Counted from the stretch's first letter, positions 1-6,982 are shown. The stretch: DNA of 15,037 bases from JALWSI01 sp964569095 [NCBI: uncultured Aquificales bacterium] (GCA_964569095.1 CAZMTB010000103.1:1-15037), one strand, 5' to 3'. Translations and numbers: made by a program. The notes: generated by a model from the letters alone, not told the origin.

Positions 1-572
1 ACGGGGCATTCAGGGGCAAAGAGGGCAGCCCTAACAGGCGCATCATTGGCGAGATTGCCGCCCTCTCTGAGGTTCCCATAGAGGTGGGGGGCGGTATTCG
101 CACCGTGGAGGATGCAGAGGAGCTATTGGAGGTGGGGGTGAGGTGGGTGATTTTGGGAACCGTTCTGGTCAAGGACCCAGAGGAGGCGGGTAGGATAGCA
201 GAGGCCTTTCCGGGTCGGGTGATCGCGGGGATAGACGCCAAGGGTGGAATGGTGGCAACCCACGGCTGGGTTGCGAAGAGCGAGGTGAGGGCCACCGAAC
301 TTGCGAGGTTCTGCGAGGAGATAGGGGTCTCTGGTATCATCTACACCGACATATCGAGAGATGGCGCCCTTGTGGGGCCCAACGTGGAGGAGACGGTTGC
401 CCTTGCCAGGTCCACCTCTCTGCCGGTGATCGCCTCTGGGGGGGTCTCTTCCTTGGAGGACCTGGCGAGGTTGAGAGAGGTTGAAGGTGCGGGAATAGCG
501 GGTGTAATCGTGGGGAAGGCGTTGTACGAAGGTAGGTTCACCCTCAGGGAGGCCATGGAGGCGGTTGCTTAG
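1..572 (+). CDS. hisA: HisA, phosphoribosylformimino-5-aminoimidazole carboxamide ribotide isomerase (3' part)
   Basis: This is the C-terminal three quarters of HisA, the (beta/alpha)8-barrel isomerase that converts ProFAR to PRFAR in histidine biosynthesis. The gene enters from the left edge; the reading frame starts at base 3 and translates as GAFRGKEGSPNRRII, the usual stretch after the first barrel strands, so the first catalytic Asp lies outside the window. Visible family marks are the phosphate-binding VGGGIRT segment (about 84-104), the IYTDISRDGALVGPN loop carrying the second catalytic Asp (about 340-385), and the second phosphate loop IASGGVSS (about 430-453). It ends with TAG at 570-572, the only TAG among the 17 natural gene ends in the window. 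It converges on the DUF1847 gene, only three bases separating the two stop codons, with no terminator hairpin between. A GTG at 84 is internal and is not a start. HisF would be the main alternative, but the order of motifs fits HisA. Confidence 0.95.
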   Translation, partial: GAFRGKEGSPNRRIIGEIAALSEVPIEVGGGIRTVEDAEELLEVGVRWVILGTVLVKDPEEAGRIAEAFPGRVIAGIDAKGGMVATHGWVAKSEVRATELARFCEEIGVSGIIYTDISRDGALVGPNVEETVALARSTSLPVIASGGVSSLEDLARLREVEGAGIAGVIVGKALYEGRFTLREAMEAVA

Positions 573-575
573 CGC

Positions 576-1169
576 TTAACCGAACACATTTCTCGCGTAG
601 TAGTTCGAATACAGTGCCCCTGCAGGGTTGTGGGCCAGTACCCGGTCTTTCACTATCACCGTGGTGACCGGTGCCTTTGAGTGCTTGGTGAAGAGTATGT
701 CGTGGCCCACGCATAGTCCCACAATGAGGTTCAGCTCGGTGCCTGCCTCGTTCAGCAGTAGTGCCTGGCCTATGGAGTTGCAGATGGCCTCGTAGCGTCC
801 CTCTTTCAGGCGCTTGAAGTTCAACTCAGACTTCTCTATTCCCCCCATCTTGCAGCAGACCGATGAGACTTTGAATCCCTTGGACTCCAGGATCTTCTGC
901 AGGGTTCTCGCCTCGTTCACCATGCCTACGCAGAAGGCTATACCCAGGTGGGAGTAGCCCATTCTCTTGGCAAACTCTATCACCTCCTCCACCCTGCACC
1001 ACCTCATGTACCCGTCGCTCTCTATGGAGGTTGCAACGCGGGACAGCTCGGTGTCCTCTCTGTTTGAATTGAACGCCTTTCGGGACGCTTCTTGCATCCC
1101 GAAGCAGTCCTTTCCCTGGTAGCACTCTCTCGTTTCGCAGAAGGCGCACTTTGGGGTTCTTTTAGACAT
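576..1169 (-). CDS. DUF1847 cysteine-rich protein, putative metal-binding
   Basis: A 197-residue protein matching the DUF1847 family, whose function is unknown. The N-terminus carries four cysteines (C8, C11, C16, C22; [15 protein letters not shown]), a likely metal or Fe-S site. Further cysteines follow in the motifs [18 protein letters not shown] and GLCVGHD, which are typical of this family and suggest a second cofactor site. No signal peptide or membrane segment is seen, so it should be cytoplasmic. I chose the ATG at 1167-1169 because a strong AGGAGG lies six bases upstream; an in-frame ATG at 1250 would add 27 residues but lacks a well-placed ribosome site and would run through the terminator hairpin at 1186-1214. 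It lies 105 bases downstream of the mrp gene on the same strand, so it is either a read-through member of the ORP-like operon or separately expressed. Family assignment is from recognised motifs; role is unknown. Confidence 0.85.
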   Translation of the reverse strand: MSKRTPKCAFCETRECYQGKDCFGMQEASRKAFNSNREDTELSRVATSIESDGYMRWCRVEEVIEFAKRMGYSHLGIAFCVGMVNEARTLQKILESKGFKVSSVCCKMGGIEKSELNFKRLKEGRYEAICNSIGQALLLNEAGTELNLIVGLCVGHDILFTKHSKAPVTTVIVKDRVLAHNPAGALYSNYYARNVFG

Positions 1170-1185
1170 GGTAACCCTCCTGGAG

Positions 1186-1214
1186 AAAAAGGTGGGGCGG
1201 TGGGGTTCCGCCCC
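1186..1214 (-). terminator. Rho-independent terminator after mrp, just before DUF1847
   Basis: On the minus strand GGGGCGG, a seven-base loop AACCCCA and CCGCCCC form a perfect 7-bp GC stem, followed by ACC and five T residues. This is a good intrinsic terminator for the operon ending in the mrp gene. Its T-tract ends about five bases before the Shine-Dalgarno of the DUF1847 gene, so it could also act as an attenuator of that gene. Confidence 0.75.
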
Positions 1215-1274
1215 TGTCATCCATCGCTCGTGTGAGAGAAGGATCAGCATCTCTTGTTGTTGTTATCCTCTCCT

Positions 1275-2150
1275 TCACTTCTCACCCACGAACTCCAACA
1301 ACCGCTCCCCCACCTCGTTGAGGGCGTGGGCGGCGGGTGACTTGGAACACTGGGTGGCAAAGGGCACTCCCCTGTCTCCCGCGTCCACCAGGGCAGGATC
1401 TATGGGCACCCTGCCCAGGAAGGGAACCCCCAACTCCACCGCTGCCTTCTCGCCGCCCCCTCTCTTGAATAGGTCGATCTCCTCCCCGCAGTGGGGACAG
1501 ATCAGCCCGCTCATGTTCTCCACTATGCCCACCACCTTTACGTTCACCTTGTGGCAGAAGTTGACGCTCTTGCGCGAGTCAAGCAGGGCAACGTGCTGTG
1601 GAGTCGTGACCACTATGGCCCCGTCTAAGTGAGGGATCAGCTGCACTATGCTGAGGGGTTCGTCGCCAGTCCCTGGGGGGAGGTCCACGAAGAGGAAGTC
1701 TAGCTCTCCCCAGTTCACCTCGCTCAGGAACTGCCTCAACACCCCCATCTTCAGGGGACCCCTCCAGATCACCGGGGTGTCCTGATCCTTGATGAGAAAG
1801 CCCAACGATACCACCTTGAGACCGTTGGGTAGCTCCAGGGGCTCTATCCCCTCGGGACTCATGCCCATGGTTCTCCCTTCCACCCCCAGCATGGTGGGGA
1901 TGTTTGGGCCGTGGATGTCTGCGTCGAGCACCCCAACCTTGAATCCCTTCTCAGCGAGGAGATTCGCAAGGTTTGCGGTTACGGTACTCTTGCCCACTCC
2001 TCCCTTGCCGCTCATCACCATGATACGGTGGCGAATGGTCTCCAGCCTCTTCTTCAAAAGGGCCTCCTGGTGTCTCCTCTGTTCGTCTGCACTGCACTTG
2101 GAGGCGTGTTCGCAGGTGCTGCAAATGCCCTTTTTCTCGTTGCACTCCAT
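1275..2150 (-). CDS. mrp: Mrp/ApbC/NBP35-type P-loop Fe-S cluster carrier ATPase
   Basis: A 291-residue cytoplasmic P-loop ATPase of the Mrp/NBP35 family, which hold and transfer [4Fe-4S] clusters. The deviant Walker A is SGKGGVGKS (residues 47-55), followed by [10 protein letters not shown] (76-85) and the switch II motif [10 protein letters not shown] (155-164), all diagnostic. The bridging cluster ligands CPHC are at 218-221. The N-terminus adds four cysteines, C3, C10, C13 and C19 (spacing 6-2-5), comparable to the N-terminal Fe-S motif of NBP35 though with a shorter first spacer. It starts at an ATG with a purine-rich GGGAGAAGAG upstream, 14 bases after the second MinD-like gene, and is the last gene before a strong terminator. 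In Desulfovibrio an Mrp protein (there fused to ORP) delivers the Mo-Cu cluster to the orange protein, so by analogy this one may serve the NifX-like proteins upstream in the operon; that role is inferred. Confidence 0.93.
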   Translation of the reverse strand: MECNEKKGICSTCEHASKCSADEQRRHQEALLKKRLETIRHRIMVMSGKGGVGKSTVTANLANLLAEKGFKVGVLDADIHGPNIPTMLGVEGRTMGMSPEGIEPLELPNGLKVVSLGFLIKDQDTPVIWRGPLKMGVLRQFLSEVNWGELDFLFVDLPPGTGDEPLSIVQLIPHLDGAIVVTTPQHVALLDSRKSVNFCHKVNVKVVGIVENMSGLICPHCGEEIDLFKRGGGEKAAVELGVPFLGRVPIDPALVDAGDRGVPFATQCSKSPAAHALNEVGERLLEFVGEK

Positions 2151-2164
2151 GGCTCTTCTCCCTT

Positions 2165-3037
2165 TTATTCAAAGAGTTTTCGGTAGATCTCCTCAAATAC
2201 GGTTCGTATCTCTCCACCTGACTCCAGCGGCAACCTTCCTTCTCTGATCAGTCGGGGTATGTTGGGATCCAGGGGGATCCTTCCCACGGGCTCTATTCCC
2301 CTCTTTCGACACCACTCTTCTATCTCTTCCGAGAGCCCCTCGTTTACGTCGAACCTGTTCACCAAGAGGTAGGGCTTTAGCTGGAACGTGGTGGTTAGCT
2401 CGAATATTCGCTCGGCGTCGTGGAGACCCGAGGGGGTGGGTTCTACAACTATCAATGCCTTCTCCACGCCGGTGAGGGAGGAGATGACGGGACACCCGAT
2501 ACCCGGGGGACCGTCTATCAGTATCCTCTTGAGTCCCTTCTTCTTCGCAAACTCCTGGGCGGCGGTGCGAATCTGCGTAACCAGCTTGCCTGAGTTATCT
2601 TCTCCAGGGTATAACAAGGCATGGAAGAAGGGGCCGTGTCTTGTGTTAGACCTGTACCACCAACCCACCTCCTTCTCTACCATCTTTACGGCACCGTTGG
2701 GGCAGGCTATCTCGCAGAGGCCGCAGCCGTCGCATGCCACGGGATCAACTCTGCAGGTGTTGGTCTCTTCGCGGTGTACCACCGCTTCAAACCGGCATAA
2801 CTCCTGGCATCTTCTGCAACCAGTGCAGAGCTCTTCCTCTATCTTGGCCACGAATCCCCCTTTGAAGAGGTGGGTCTCCTCTCTCGCGGGTTGGAGCAAG
2901 ATGTGCATGTTGGGGGCATCCACGTCGGCATCAACTATCACCCCCTCGGTCATAAGGGCAGCGAGAGAGAGGCTGACGGTGGTTTTACCCGTGCCTCCCT
3001 TTCCGCTAACCACCGCGACCTCTTTGAGGGTGCTCAC
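2165..3037 (-). CDS. MinD/ParA-family ATPase with inserted 2[4Fe-4S] ferredoxin domain (copy 2)
   Basis: A 290-residue member of the CobQ/MinD/ParA ATPases that carry a bacterial-ferredoxin insert. Deviant Walker A is [12 protein letters not shown] (residues 9-20), then DADVDAPN (36-43). The insert has two clusters: C71, C74, C77, C81 and C102, C105, C108, C112. Switch II reads [11 protein letters not shown] (174-184) with a conserved Cys (C182), and [13 protein letters not shown] follows. It begins with GTG, the first base of which lies in a four-base GTGA overlap with the stop of the preceding paralog, preceded by GGAGGGAAACGAA; translational coupling is likely. It is clearly related to the upstream gene by tandem duplication. 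Such pairs occur in the ORP operons of Desulfovibrio and are thought to couple ATP hydrolysis to cluster handling or positioning. The biochemical function of the family is not settled. Confidence 0.92.
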   Translation of the reverse strand: MSTLKEVAVVSGKGGTGKTTVSLSLAALMTEGVIVDADVDAPNMHILLQPAREETHLFKGGFVAKIEEELCTGCRRCQELCRFEAVVHREETNTCRVDPVACDGCGLCEIACPNGAVKMVEKEVGWWYRSNTRHGPFFHALLYPGEDNSGKLVTQIRTAAQEFAKKKGLKRILIDGPPGIGCPVISSLTGVEKALIVVEPTPSGLHDAERIFELTTTFQLKPYLLVNRFDVNEGLSEEIEEWCRKRGIEPVGRIPLDPNIPRLIREGRLPLESGGEIRTVFEEIYRKLFE

Positions 3038-3906
3038 TTCGTTTCCCTCCTGTCTTGGGATAGGCCTTGGATCCTCTTCAGGATCTCCGCAAAGAGGGGC
3101 CTTAGTCCTGGTTCCACCTCGATCATGGGTCTGCCCTCCGAGTAGCCCTTCGCCACTGCCATGCTGAAGGGTACGGAGCCAAGCATGATTCCTCCCCTCT
3201 TTCTACATACGGACTCTATCCTCTCCACCACATCCCCCGTTTCACCGTCAACCCACTTGTTCACCAGAACTCCCCACCTGCTTCCCAGCTCTCCCACCAC
3301 CCGGGAGGAGAGTTCGAAGTCGTGGTATCCGAAGGGGGTGGGTTCAACCACGAAGAGGATGAAGTCACTTCCCTTTGCGGTCTCCACGAAGGGACATGAG
3401 ACCCCAGGGGGGGCGTCTAATATCACCAGCTCCTCTTGCCCTATTCGGGACTTCACCTGGCGGATGAGTGGAGGGGCCATGGCCTCTCCTACATTGAGCC
3501 TCCCCTCCAGCAACCGGATCCCCTTCCTGGCTGTTGCCTTGCCGATTCTGCCTATCTCCCTGGGAACCTCGACTATGGCGTTCTCGGGGCAGACGAAGCT
3601 GCACACGCCGCACCCGTGGCACATCTTTTCGAATACCACCGCCTTGTGGGGAAGGATCATGATGGCGTGAAACCTGCAGGCCTTGGAACACTCTTTGCAA
3701 AAGGTGCACGCCTCCTCCTTCACCTGGGGAACGGGGATGGTGGCCTTTTCTGCCTCCTTCGCGGTTACGCCCAGCAGAAGGGCGGCGTTTGGCTCCTCCA
3801 CGTCGCAGTCAACCAGCAGGGAGCCCTCTCCTGCTGCCAGGGCCAGGCTCACTGCCACCGAGGTCTTGCCTGCCCCACCCTTGCCGCTGGCCACGGTTAT
3901 CCGCAT
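3034..3906 (-). CDS. MinD/ParA-family ATPase with inserted 2[4Fe-4S] ferredoxin domain (copy 1)
   Basis: The first of the tandem ATPase pair, also 290 residues. Walker A is ASGKGGAGKTS (residues 6-16), DCDVEEPN follows at 33-40, and the ferredoxin insert ligands are C67, C70, C73, C77 and C96, C99, C102, C106. Switch II is LDAPPGVSCPF (163-173), again with the Cys after PPG that is shared with its paralog, and VEPTPFGYHDFE is the equivalent of the paralog's PTPSGLHD. The ATG lies two bases after the stop of the NifX-like gene, with a GA-rich Shine-Dalgarno in that gene's last codons, so the two are coupled. No membrane segment or amphipathic C-terminal helix like that of true MinD is evident, which argues against a simple division-site role. 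By analogy with the Desulfovibrio ORP system the two ATPases may act as a heterodimer; this is inference. Confidence 0.92.
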   Translation of the reverse strand: MRITVASGKGGAGKTSVAVSLALAAGEGSLLVDCDVEEPNAALLLGVTAKEAEKATIPVPQVKEEACTFCKECSKACRFHAIMILPHKAVVFEKMCHGCGVCSFVCPENAIVEVPREIGRIGKATARKGIRLLEGRLNVGEAMAPPLIRQVKSRIGQEELVILDAPPGVSCPFVETAKGSDFILFVVEPTPFGYHDFELSSRVVGELGSRWGVLVNKWVDGETGDVVERIESVCRKRGGIMLGSVPFSMAVAKGYSEGRPMIEVEPGLRPLFAEILKRIQGLSQDRRETK

Positions 3907-3908
3907 CC

Positions 3909-4439
3909 TCAGTCTCTCTCCAGCTCCTCTATCCTTCTATTGATGTATTCAATGCGTCCCTTGATGAACTCCATCTCCTCGCGAAGGGCCGATATTTCCT
4001 CCTCCTTCGTTGAGAAACCGGGAGAGGATGGCATCGTTCCGAACCCTCCCATCTTGGGCTTTCCTGTCCCACCGTGGGCCAGTCCAGGAGAGACCTGGTC
4101 GGCACCTTTTGGAGATAGCTCTCCCTTCTTAAGCCTCTCCACTGCCTCCCTGCAGGTTATGCCGTGTACACCGGTTACCACCTTTACTCCCGCTGCGCTC
4201 AGGGCCGTGACCGCGTTGGGACCGAGGCTTCCCGTGAGCAACACCTCGGTTCCCTTCTCTGCCACTAACTGGGCAGACTGTATGCCCGCCCCTCCCATGG
4301 CGTTGACATTGGGATTCTCCACTGCCTCCTTCAACTGGAGGGAGTCTGGATCAACGAACAGAAACCAGGCAGCCCTCCCGAATCTGGGGTCCACCTGTGA
4401 CTCCAGGTTGCTTCCCGTAGAGGTCACGCACACCGTCAT
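3909..4439 (-). CDS. NifX/NifB-family (PF02579-type) cluster-binding protein with coiled-coil tail, ORP-like
   Basis: A 176-residue protein whose first ~105 residues form a dinitrogenase iron-molybdenum cofactor (NifX/NafY) fold: the start MTVCVTSTGSNLES, VDPRFGRAAWFLFVD, ENPNV, GGAGIQSAQLVAEKGTEVL, GSLGPNA and VHGITCREAVERL are all in the family order. No nitrogenase genes are present, so the likely relative is the orange protein, which binds a Mo-Cu-S or other metal-sulfur cluster without cysteine ligands. After the domain comes a Gly/Pro/Ser-rich linker (about 110-140, including KPKMGGFG) and a charged helical tail (about 143-176) with heptad-like spacing, predicted to be a coiled coil. 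The start is an ATG with AGGAGGAG eight bases upstream, 19 bases after the MerR-NifX gene. It sits directly before the two MinD-ferredoxin ATPases. Which metal it binds cannot be told from sequence. Confidence 0.88.
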   Translation of the reverse strand: MTVCVTSTGSNLESQVDPRFGRAAWFLFVDPDSLQLKEAVENPNVNAMGGAGIQSAQLVAEKGTEVLLTGSLGPNAVTALSAAGVKVVTGVHGITCREAVERLKKGELSPKGADQVSPGLAHGGTGKPKMGGFGTMPSSPGFSTKEEEISALREEMEFIKGRIEYINRRIEELERD

Positions 4440-4458
4440 GGCTTCTCCTCCTCTGGCG

Positions 4459-5145
4459 TCAATTGTTACAAACCTCGTGTCCTGGGCGTCCCCCGTGGTC
4501 GCAGAAACTGCCCTCGAACTCCTCTCCCCTTAGCAGGGCCTGTAGCACCTCTATAACCTTGCCTTGGGCGCCTACCACTGGTTTTATTCCGATGCTCAGA
4601 AAGAACTGGGATGCCCTCACTCCCATTCCTCCGGCTACCATGATGTCTGCCCCCTCCTCCTTGATGAACTGGGGGACCACCCCTGGACCGTGGATGTTCA
4701 CGAAGGGGTTCTCCTTCACCTCCACGTTCACGATTTCTCCCTCACCGTCCAACTCCACGAAGGTGAAGTGGCTTGCCCTTCTGAAGTGTTGTGCCACGGT
4801 TGCGTCAAGTCCCTGGGGACCGTCGCAAGAGAACGCTATTCTCATTTTCCACCTCCCGTAGGCCTTGTACCAGGCGCACTCTGCCCGTTTCTCACCACAC
4901 TCTACCACCTTCCAGCACGGGGCCAGCGAGTAGAGCCTCTTCACCCCCTCTATGCCCATCCCCTGCTTAAGGAGGCCTTTTATGCACCTGATACGGGCGA
5001 TCTCGCTCTCAGAGTAGTACCTCTTGCCCCCTTTCCTCTGGGGTTTCACCAGTCCCTCTGACTCGTAGATGCGCAGGGTCCTGGGATGCACTCCCAGCAA
5101 CTCGGCTGCCACTCCCATGGGGTAAAGGGGCATCTTCTCCTTCAC
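4459..5145 (-). CDS. MerR-type regulator fused to a NifX-like cluster-binding domain
   Basis: A 228-residue two-domain protein. Residues about 5-72 are a MerR/HspR-like winged helix (MGVAAELLGVHPRTLRIYE, then GGKRYYSESEIARI). A short cysteine segment follows (CWKVVEC...C, C77, C83, C90), resembling the CW-type motifs found after MerR domains in some anaerobes. From M101 on, MRIAFSCDGPQGLDATVAQH begins a complete NifX-type domain (ENPFVNIHGPG, GADIMVAGGMGVRASQFFL), ending in a Cys/His/Gly-rich tail (C217, C226). The start is a GTG with GGAGGTG 8-9 bases upstream; a later ATG at 5133 has a poorly spaced ribosome site. It is the first gene of the ORP-like operon, so it likely autoregulates it in response to a metal cluster; that is inference. 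An internal Shine-Dalgarno and ATG at 4843-4856 may also yield the NifX domain alone (128 residues, 4459-4845). A sequencing indel cannot be fully excluded, but frame and spacing look natural. Confidence 0.85.
   Translation of the reverse strand: MKEKMPLYPMGVAAELLGVHPRTLRIYESEGLVKPQRKGGKRYYSESEIARIRCIKGLLKQGMGIEGVKRLYSLAPCWKVVECGEKRAECAWYKAYGRWKMRIAFSCDGPQGLDATVAQHFRRASHFTFVELDGEGEIVNVEVKENPFVNIHGPGVVPQFIKEEGADIMVAGGMGVRASQFFLSIGIKPVVGAQGKVIEVLQALLRGEEFEGSFCDHGGRPGHEVCNN
4843..4856 (-). promoter_or_regulatory. Internal Shine-Dalgarno and ATG at the MerR/NifX junction
   Basis: On the minus strand GGAGGTG (4850-4856) is followed after GAAA by an in-frame ATG (4843-4845) that encodes residue 101 of the fusion and coincides with the usual first residue of stand-alone NifX proteins. 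It is as good as or better than the ribosome sites of the neighbouring genes. It may direct independent translation of a 128-residue NifX-like protein. Confidence 0.6.
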
Positions 5146-5176
5146 TCGTTTTCACCTCCACCTTAACCCTGTGGGA

Positions 5177-5204
5177 ATAGTATAAATGAAAACCAGATTG
5201 TCAA
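5177..5204 (-). promoter_or_regulatory. Sigma-70 type promoter of the ORP-like operon
   Basis: On the minus strand TTGACA (5199-5204) and TACTAT (5177-5182) are separated by 16 bases; TATACT two bases earlier is an alternative -10. The -35 is a perfect consensus. Transcription would start near 5170, leaving a leader of about 25 bases before the GTG of the MerR-NifX gene. Confidence 0.6.
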
Positions 5205-5231
5205 GTGAGCTAACAACAGACATTCTCACTT
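5203..5231. promoter_or_regulatory. Inverted repeat overlapping the -35, candidate operator
   Basis: AAGTGAG (5203-5209) and CTCACTT (5225-5231) form a perfect 7-bp dyad with a 15-base spacer. One arm overlaps the first two bases of the -35 TTGACA of the minus-strand operon. The position suits binding of a dimeric regulator, possibly the MerR-NifX protein itself. The arms are not placed between -35 and -10 as in classical MerR promoters. Assignment is tentative. Confidence 0.35.
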
Positions 5232-5280
5232 CTTGTGTAGTGTGGTCTTTTGGGATTGGATGTGATATCTACTTTCCACC

Positions 5281-6264
5281 ATGGAAGGTTCAAAGGACGA
5301 AGGGCTACTGAAGGGGATTCGCATTCCCGTTCCTACCCCCTATCCCATTGGAGACGTCTATTGCTACCTCTCTTACCTGCCCCCAGTCACCCTCTTCGAC
5401 GTTGGAGTGAACACCCACGGGGCGTGGGAGGCGCTGGTGGGTGGACTGGCGAGGGTGGGCCTTTCTCCCAGGGAGGTGGAGGTGGTGATCCTGAGCCATG
5501 GGCACGCCGATCACTACGGCCAGGTGGCCCGGTTGCACAGGGAGAGTGGATGCAAGGTGTTGCTTCATCCCTTGGACTTCTCAAAGGTTTACGACCGACC
5601 CCGCTACTACTCCTCCATGGTGCCATTCTTGAGAAAGGCTGGCATGCACGGGGAGTTTGTTGAGGCCTTCCTGGAGGTGATAGAGAAGGAGACCTCCTTC
5701 GTTGAGGATCCGCCCAAGGAGATACTCTCCCCCCTAGTGGAGGGGGATGTGGTGCCCTGGATGGGTGAAGAGCTTAGGGTTCTTCACCTTCCCGGTCACT
5801 GCCTGGGTCAGGTTGCCCTTGTAAGCCTCCAGGGGAGGTGGGCGTTGACGGGAGACCTCGTATTCTCCTCCATGACCCCCGACCCCATCATTCACGTGGA
5901 GCCCAATGGGGAGAGGGTGAGGGCAATGAGACAGCACCTCGACTCCCTTGAGAGACTTAGGCAGATGGGGGTTGAACTCTTCTTTCCTGCCCACAAGGAG
6001 GAGTACGGCTGGTTGGAAGAGTCCCTGCGTGCCCTGATGGAGAGAATGGAGTACAAGGAGGGGGTGGTCCTCGAGGTGGTGAAGAGACTTGGCAGAGCCA
6101 CCCCCTTTGAGGTTATGCTTGAGCTTGTACCGGAGGTGAACGAGAACAACCACTTCGGCTTCGTGGCGCTCTCGGATACCCTTGGCAGGCTTGATCTTCT
6201 CGAGGAGAAAGGACTGGTTGCATGCGAGGATACTGGAGAGCGGCTCTTCTACTCTGCCTCTTAA
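5281..6264 (+). CDS. MBL-fold metallo-hydrolase with C-terminal winged-helix domain
   Basis: A 327-residue metallo-beta-lactamase-fold hydrolase. Metal ligands are visible in order: the HxHxDH motif SHGHADHYG (H73, H75, D77, H78), H173 in LPGHCLGQ, D192 in LTGDLVFS and H238 in FPAHKEEY. The last ~80 residues (RLGRATPFEVML ... LLEEKGLVACE) look like the winged-helix tail of LACTB2-type and related MBL hydrolases. No signal peptide is seen. The substrate is unknown; a thioesterase, glyoxalase-like or nuclease activity are all possible for this group. The start at ATG 5281 is forced by an upstream in-frame stop at 5263-5265 with no start codon between, yet it has no Shine-Dalgarno; a possible extended -10 (TGA TATCTA, 5263-5271) would make a nearly leaderless mRNA. 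Its 3' end overlaps the DUF3108 gene by 43 bases. Confidence 0.9.
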   Translation: MEGSKDEGLLKGIRIPVPTPYPIGDVYCYLSYLPPVTLFDVGVNTHGAWEALVGGLARVGLSPREVEVVILSHGHADHYGQVARLHRESGCKVLLHPLDFSKVYDRPRYYSSMVPFLRKAGMHGEFVEAFLEVIEKETSFVEDPPKEILSPLVEGDVVPWMGEELRVLHLPGHCLGQVALVSLQGRWALTGDLVFSSMTPDPIIHVEPNGERVRAMRQHLDSLERLRQMGVELFFPAHKEEYGWLEESLRALMERMEYKEGVVLEVVKRLGRATPFEVMLELVPEVNENNHFGFVALSDTLGRLDLLEEKGLVACEDTGERLFYSAS

Positions 6265-6965
6265 CGCTTCTCCCCTTGCCGTGTCGGGGAGAGGAGCCGC
6301 TTATTCCCACCTACGAGGAGCTTCACTACGTGATCACCTGGGAGGGGATAAAGGTGGGAGAGGCCATGATCTCTTGCCAGAGGTGGTCTGGGGGCTACAA
6401 CCTGGAGATGAAGGTGTGGTCCACCGGCGTGGTGGATAAGATCTACAGGGTTAGGGACGTCTTTCGTGCCACCCTGGACCTGGGGCTCAACCACTTCATG
6501 TACTACGAGAAGATGGTGCGGGAGGGTAGGTACCACCGTCACGACCTGCTCAAGTACAGGCCCGAGGTGTGTCGCCTGGAGTACCGCAAGAACCGGAAGC
6601 CTCCCAGATACAGGGAGTGGTGTCCTCCTCTCTTCGATCCCTTCTCGGTGTTGTTTAGGTACCGGTGGGGACCAGAGTGGGGGGGAGTTGCCCCGGTTAT
6701 ACCGGTTACCGACGGTAAGCACCTGGAGAGGCTGGTGGTGAGGAGAATAGGAGAGGAGAGGCTGAGGCTCTCCATAGGCGAATTTGACACCTTGAGGGTA
6801 TCCCCCCGCTGGAAGAGGATACGGGGTGTCTTCAAGAGAAAGAAGAACGGCAGGGTGTGGGTGTGGTTTTCCAACGACGCCAGGCGCCTGCCTTTGCAGA
6901 TAGAGGCGGAGCTCTTTCTGGGAAGCATAAAGGGGAGGCTCGTTAAGGTGGTTCGCAAACCTTGA
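6222..6965 (+). CDS. DUF3108 exported protein
   Basis: A 247-residue protein of the DUF3108 family, of unknown function and found mainly in Gram-negative bacteria. An N-terminal signal peptide is clear: MRGYWR, then a hydrophobic run (ALLLCLLTLLPLP), with cleavage likely around residues 22-24 before EEPLIPTYEE. The Cys in LPLPCRG does not make a convincing lipobox. The mature part begins in family style with ELHYVITWEGIKVGEA and continues with beta-rich segments (YRVRDVFRATLDL, FDPFSVLFRYR, PVTDGKHLERLVV, and RVWVWFSNDARRLPLQIEAE near the end). The ATG lies inside the end of the MBL gene, 43 bases upstream of its stop, with AAAGGA nine bases upstream, indicating translational coupling. A periplasmic or envelope location is inferred. 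Confidence 0.85.
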   Translation: MRGYWRAALLLCLLTLLPLPCRGEEPLIPTYEELHYVITWEGIKVGEAMISCQRWSGGYNLEMKVWSTGVVDKIYRVRDVFRATLDLGLNHFMYYEKMVREGRYHRHDLLKYRPEVCRLEYRKNRKPPRYREWCPPLFDPFSVLFRYRWGPEWGGVAPVIPVTDGKHLERLVVRRIGEERLRLSIGEFDTLRVSPRWKRIRGVFKRKKNGRVWVWFSNDARRLPLQIEAELFLGSIKGRLVKVVRKP

Positions 6966-6982
6966 GTTGTTGAGGAGGAGAT

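Noticed and set aside
570-572. Read-through of the hisA TAG as support for a general amber recoding
   Set aside because: HisA ends at its normal length there, and the read-through frame only gives about 35 unrelated residues, so TAG acts as a true stop in this gene.
3909-4439. True nitrogenase cofactor protein (NifX/NafY) function
   Set aside because: No nitrogenase or cofactor-assembly genes are nearby, and the MinD-ferredoxin and Mrp neighbours fit an ORP-like system better.
3436-4533. Long open frame (365 codons) antisense to the NifX and MinD genes
   Set aside because: It spans several well-supported minus-strand genes and their junctions and has the low-complexity composition of a shadow frame.
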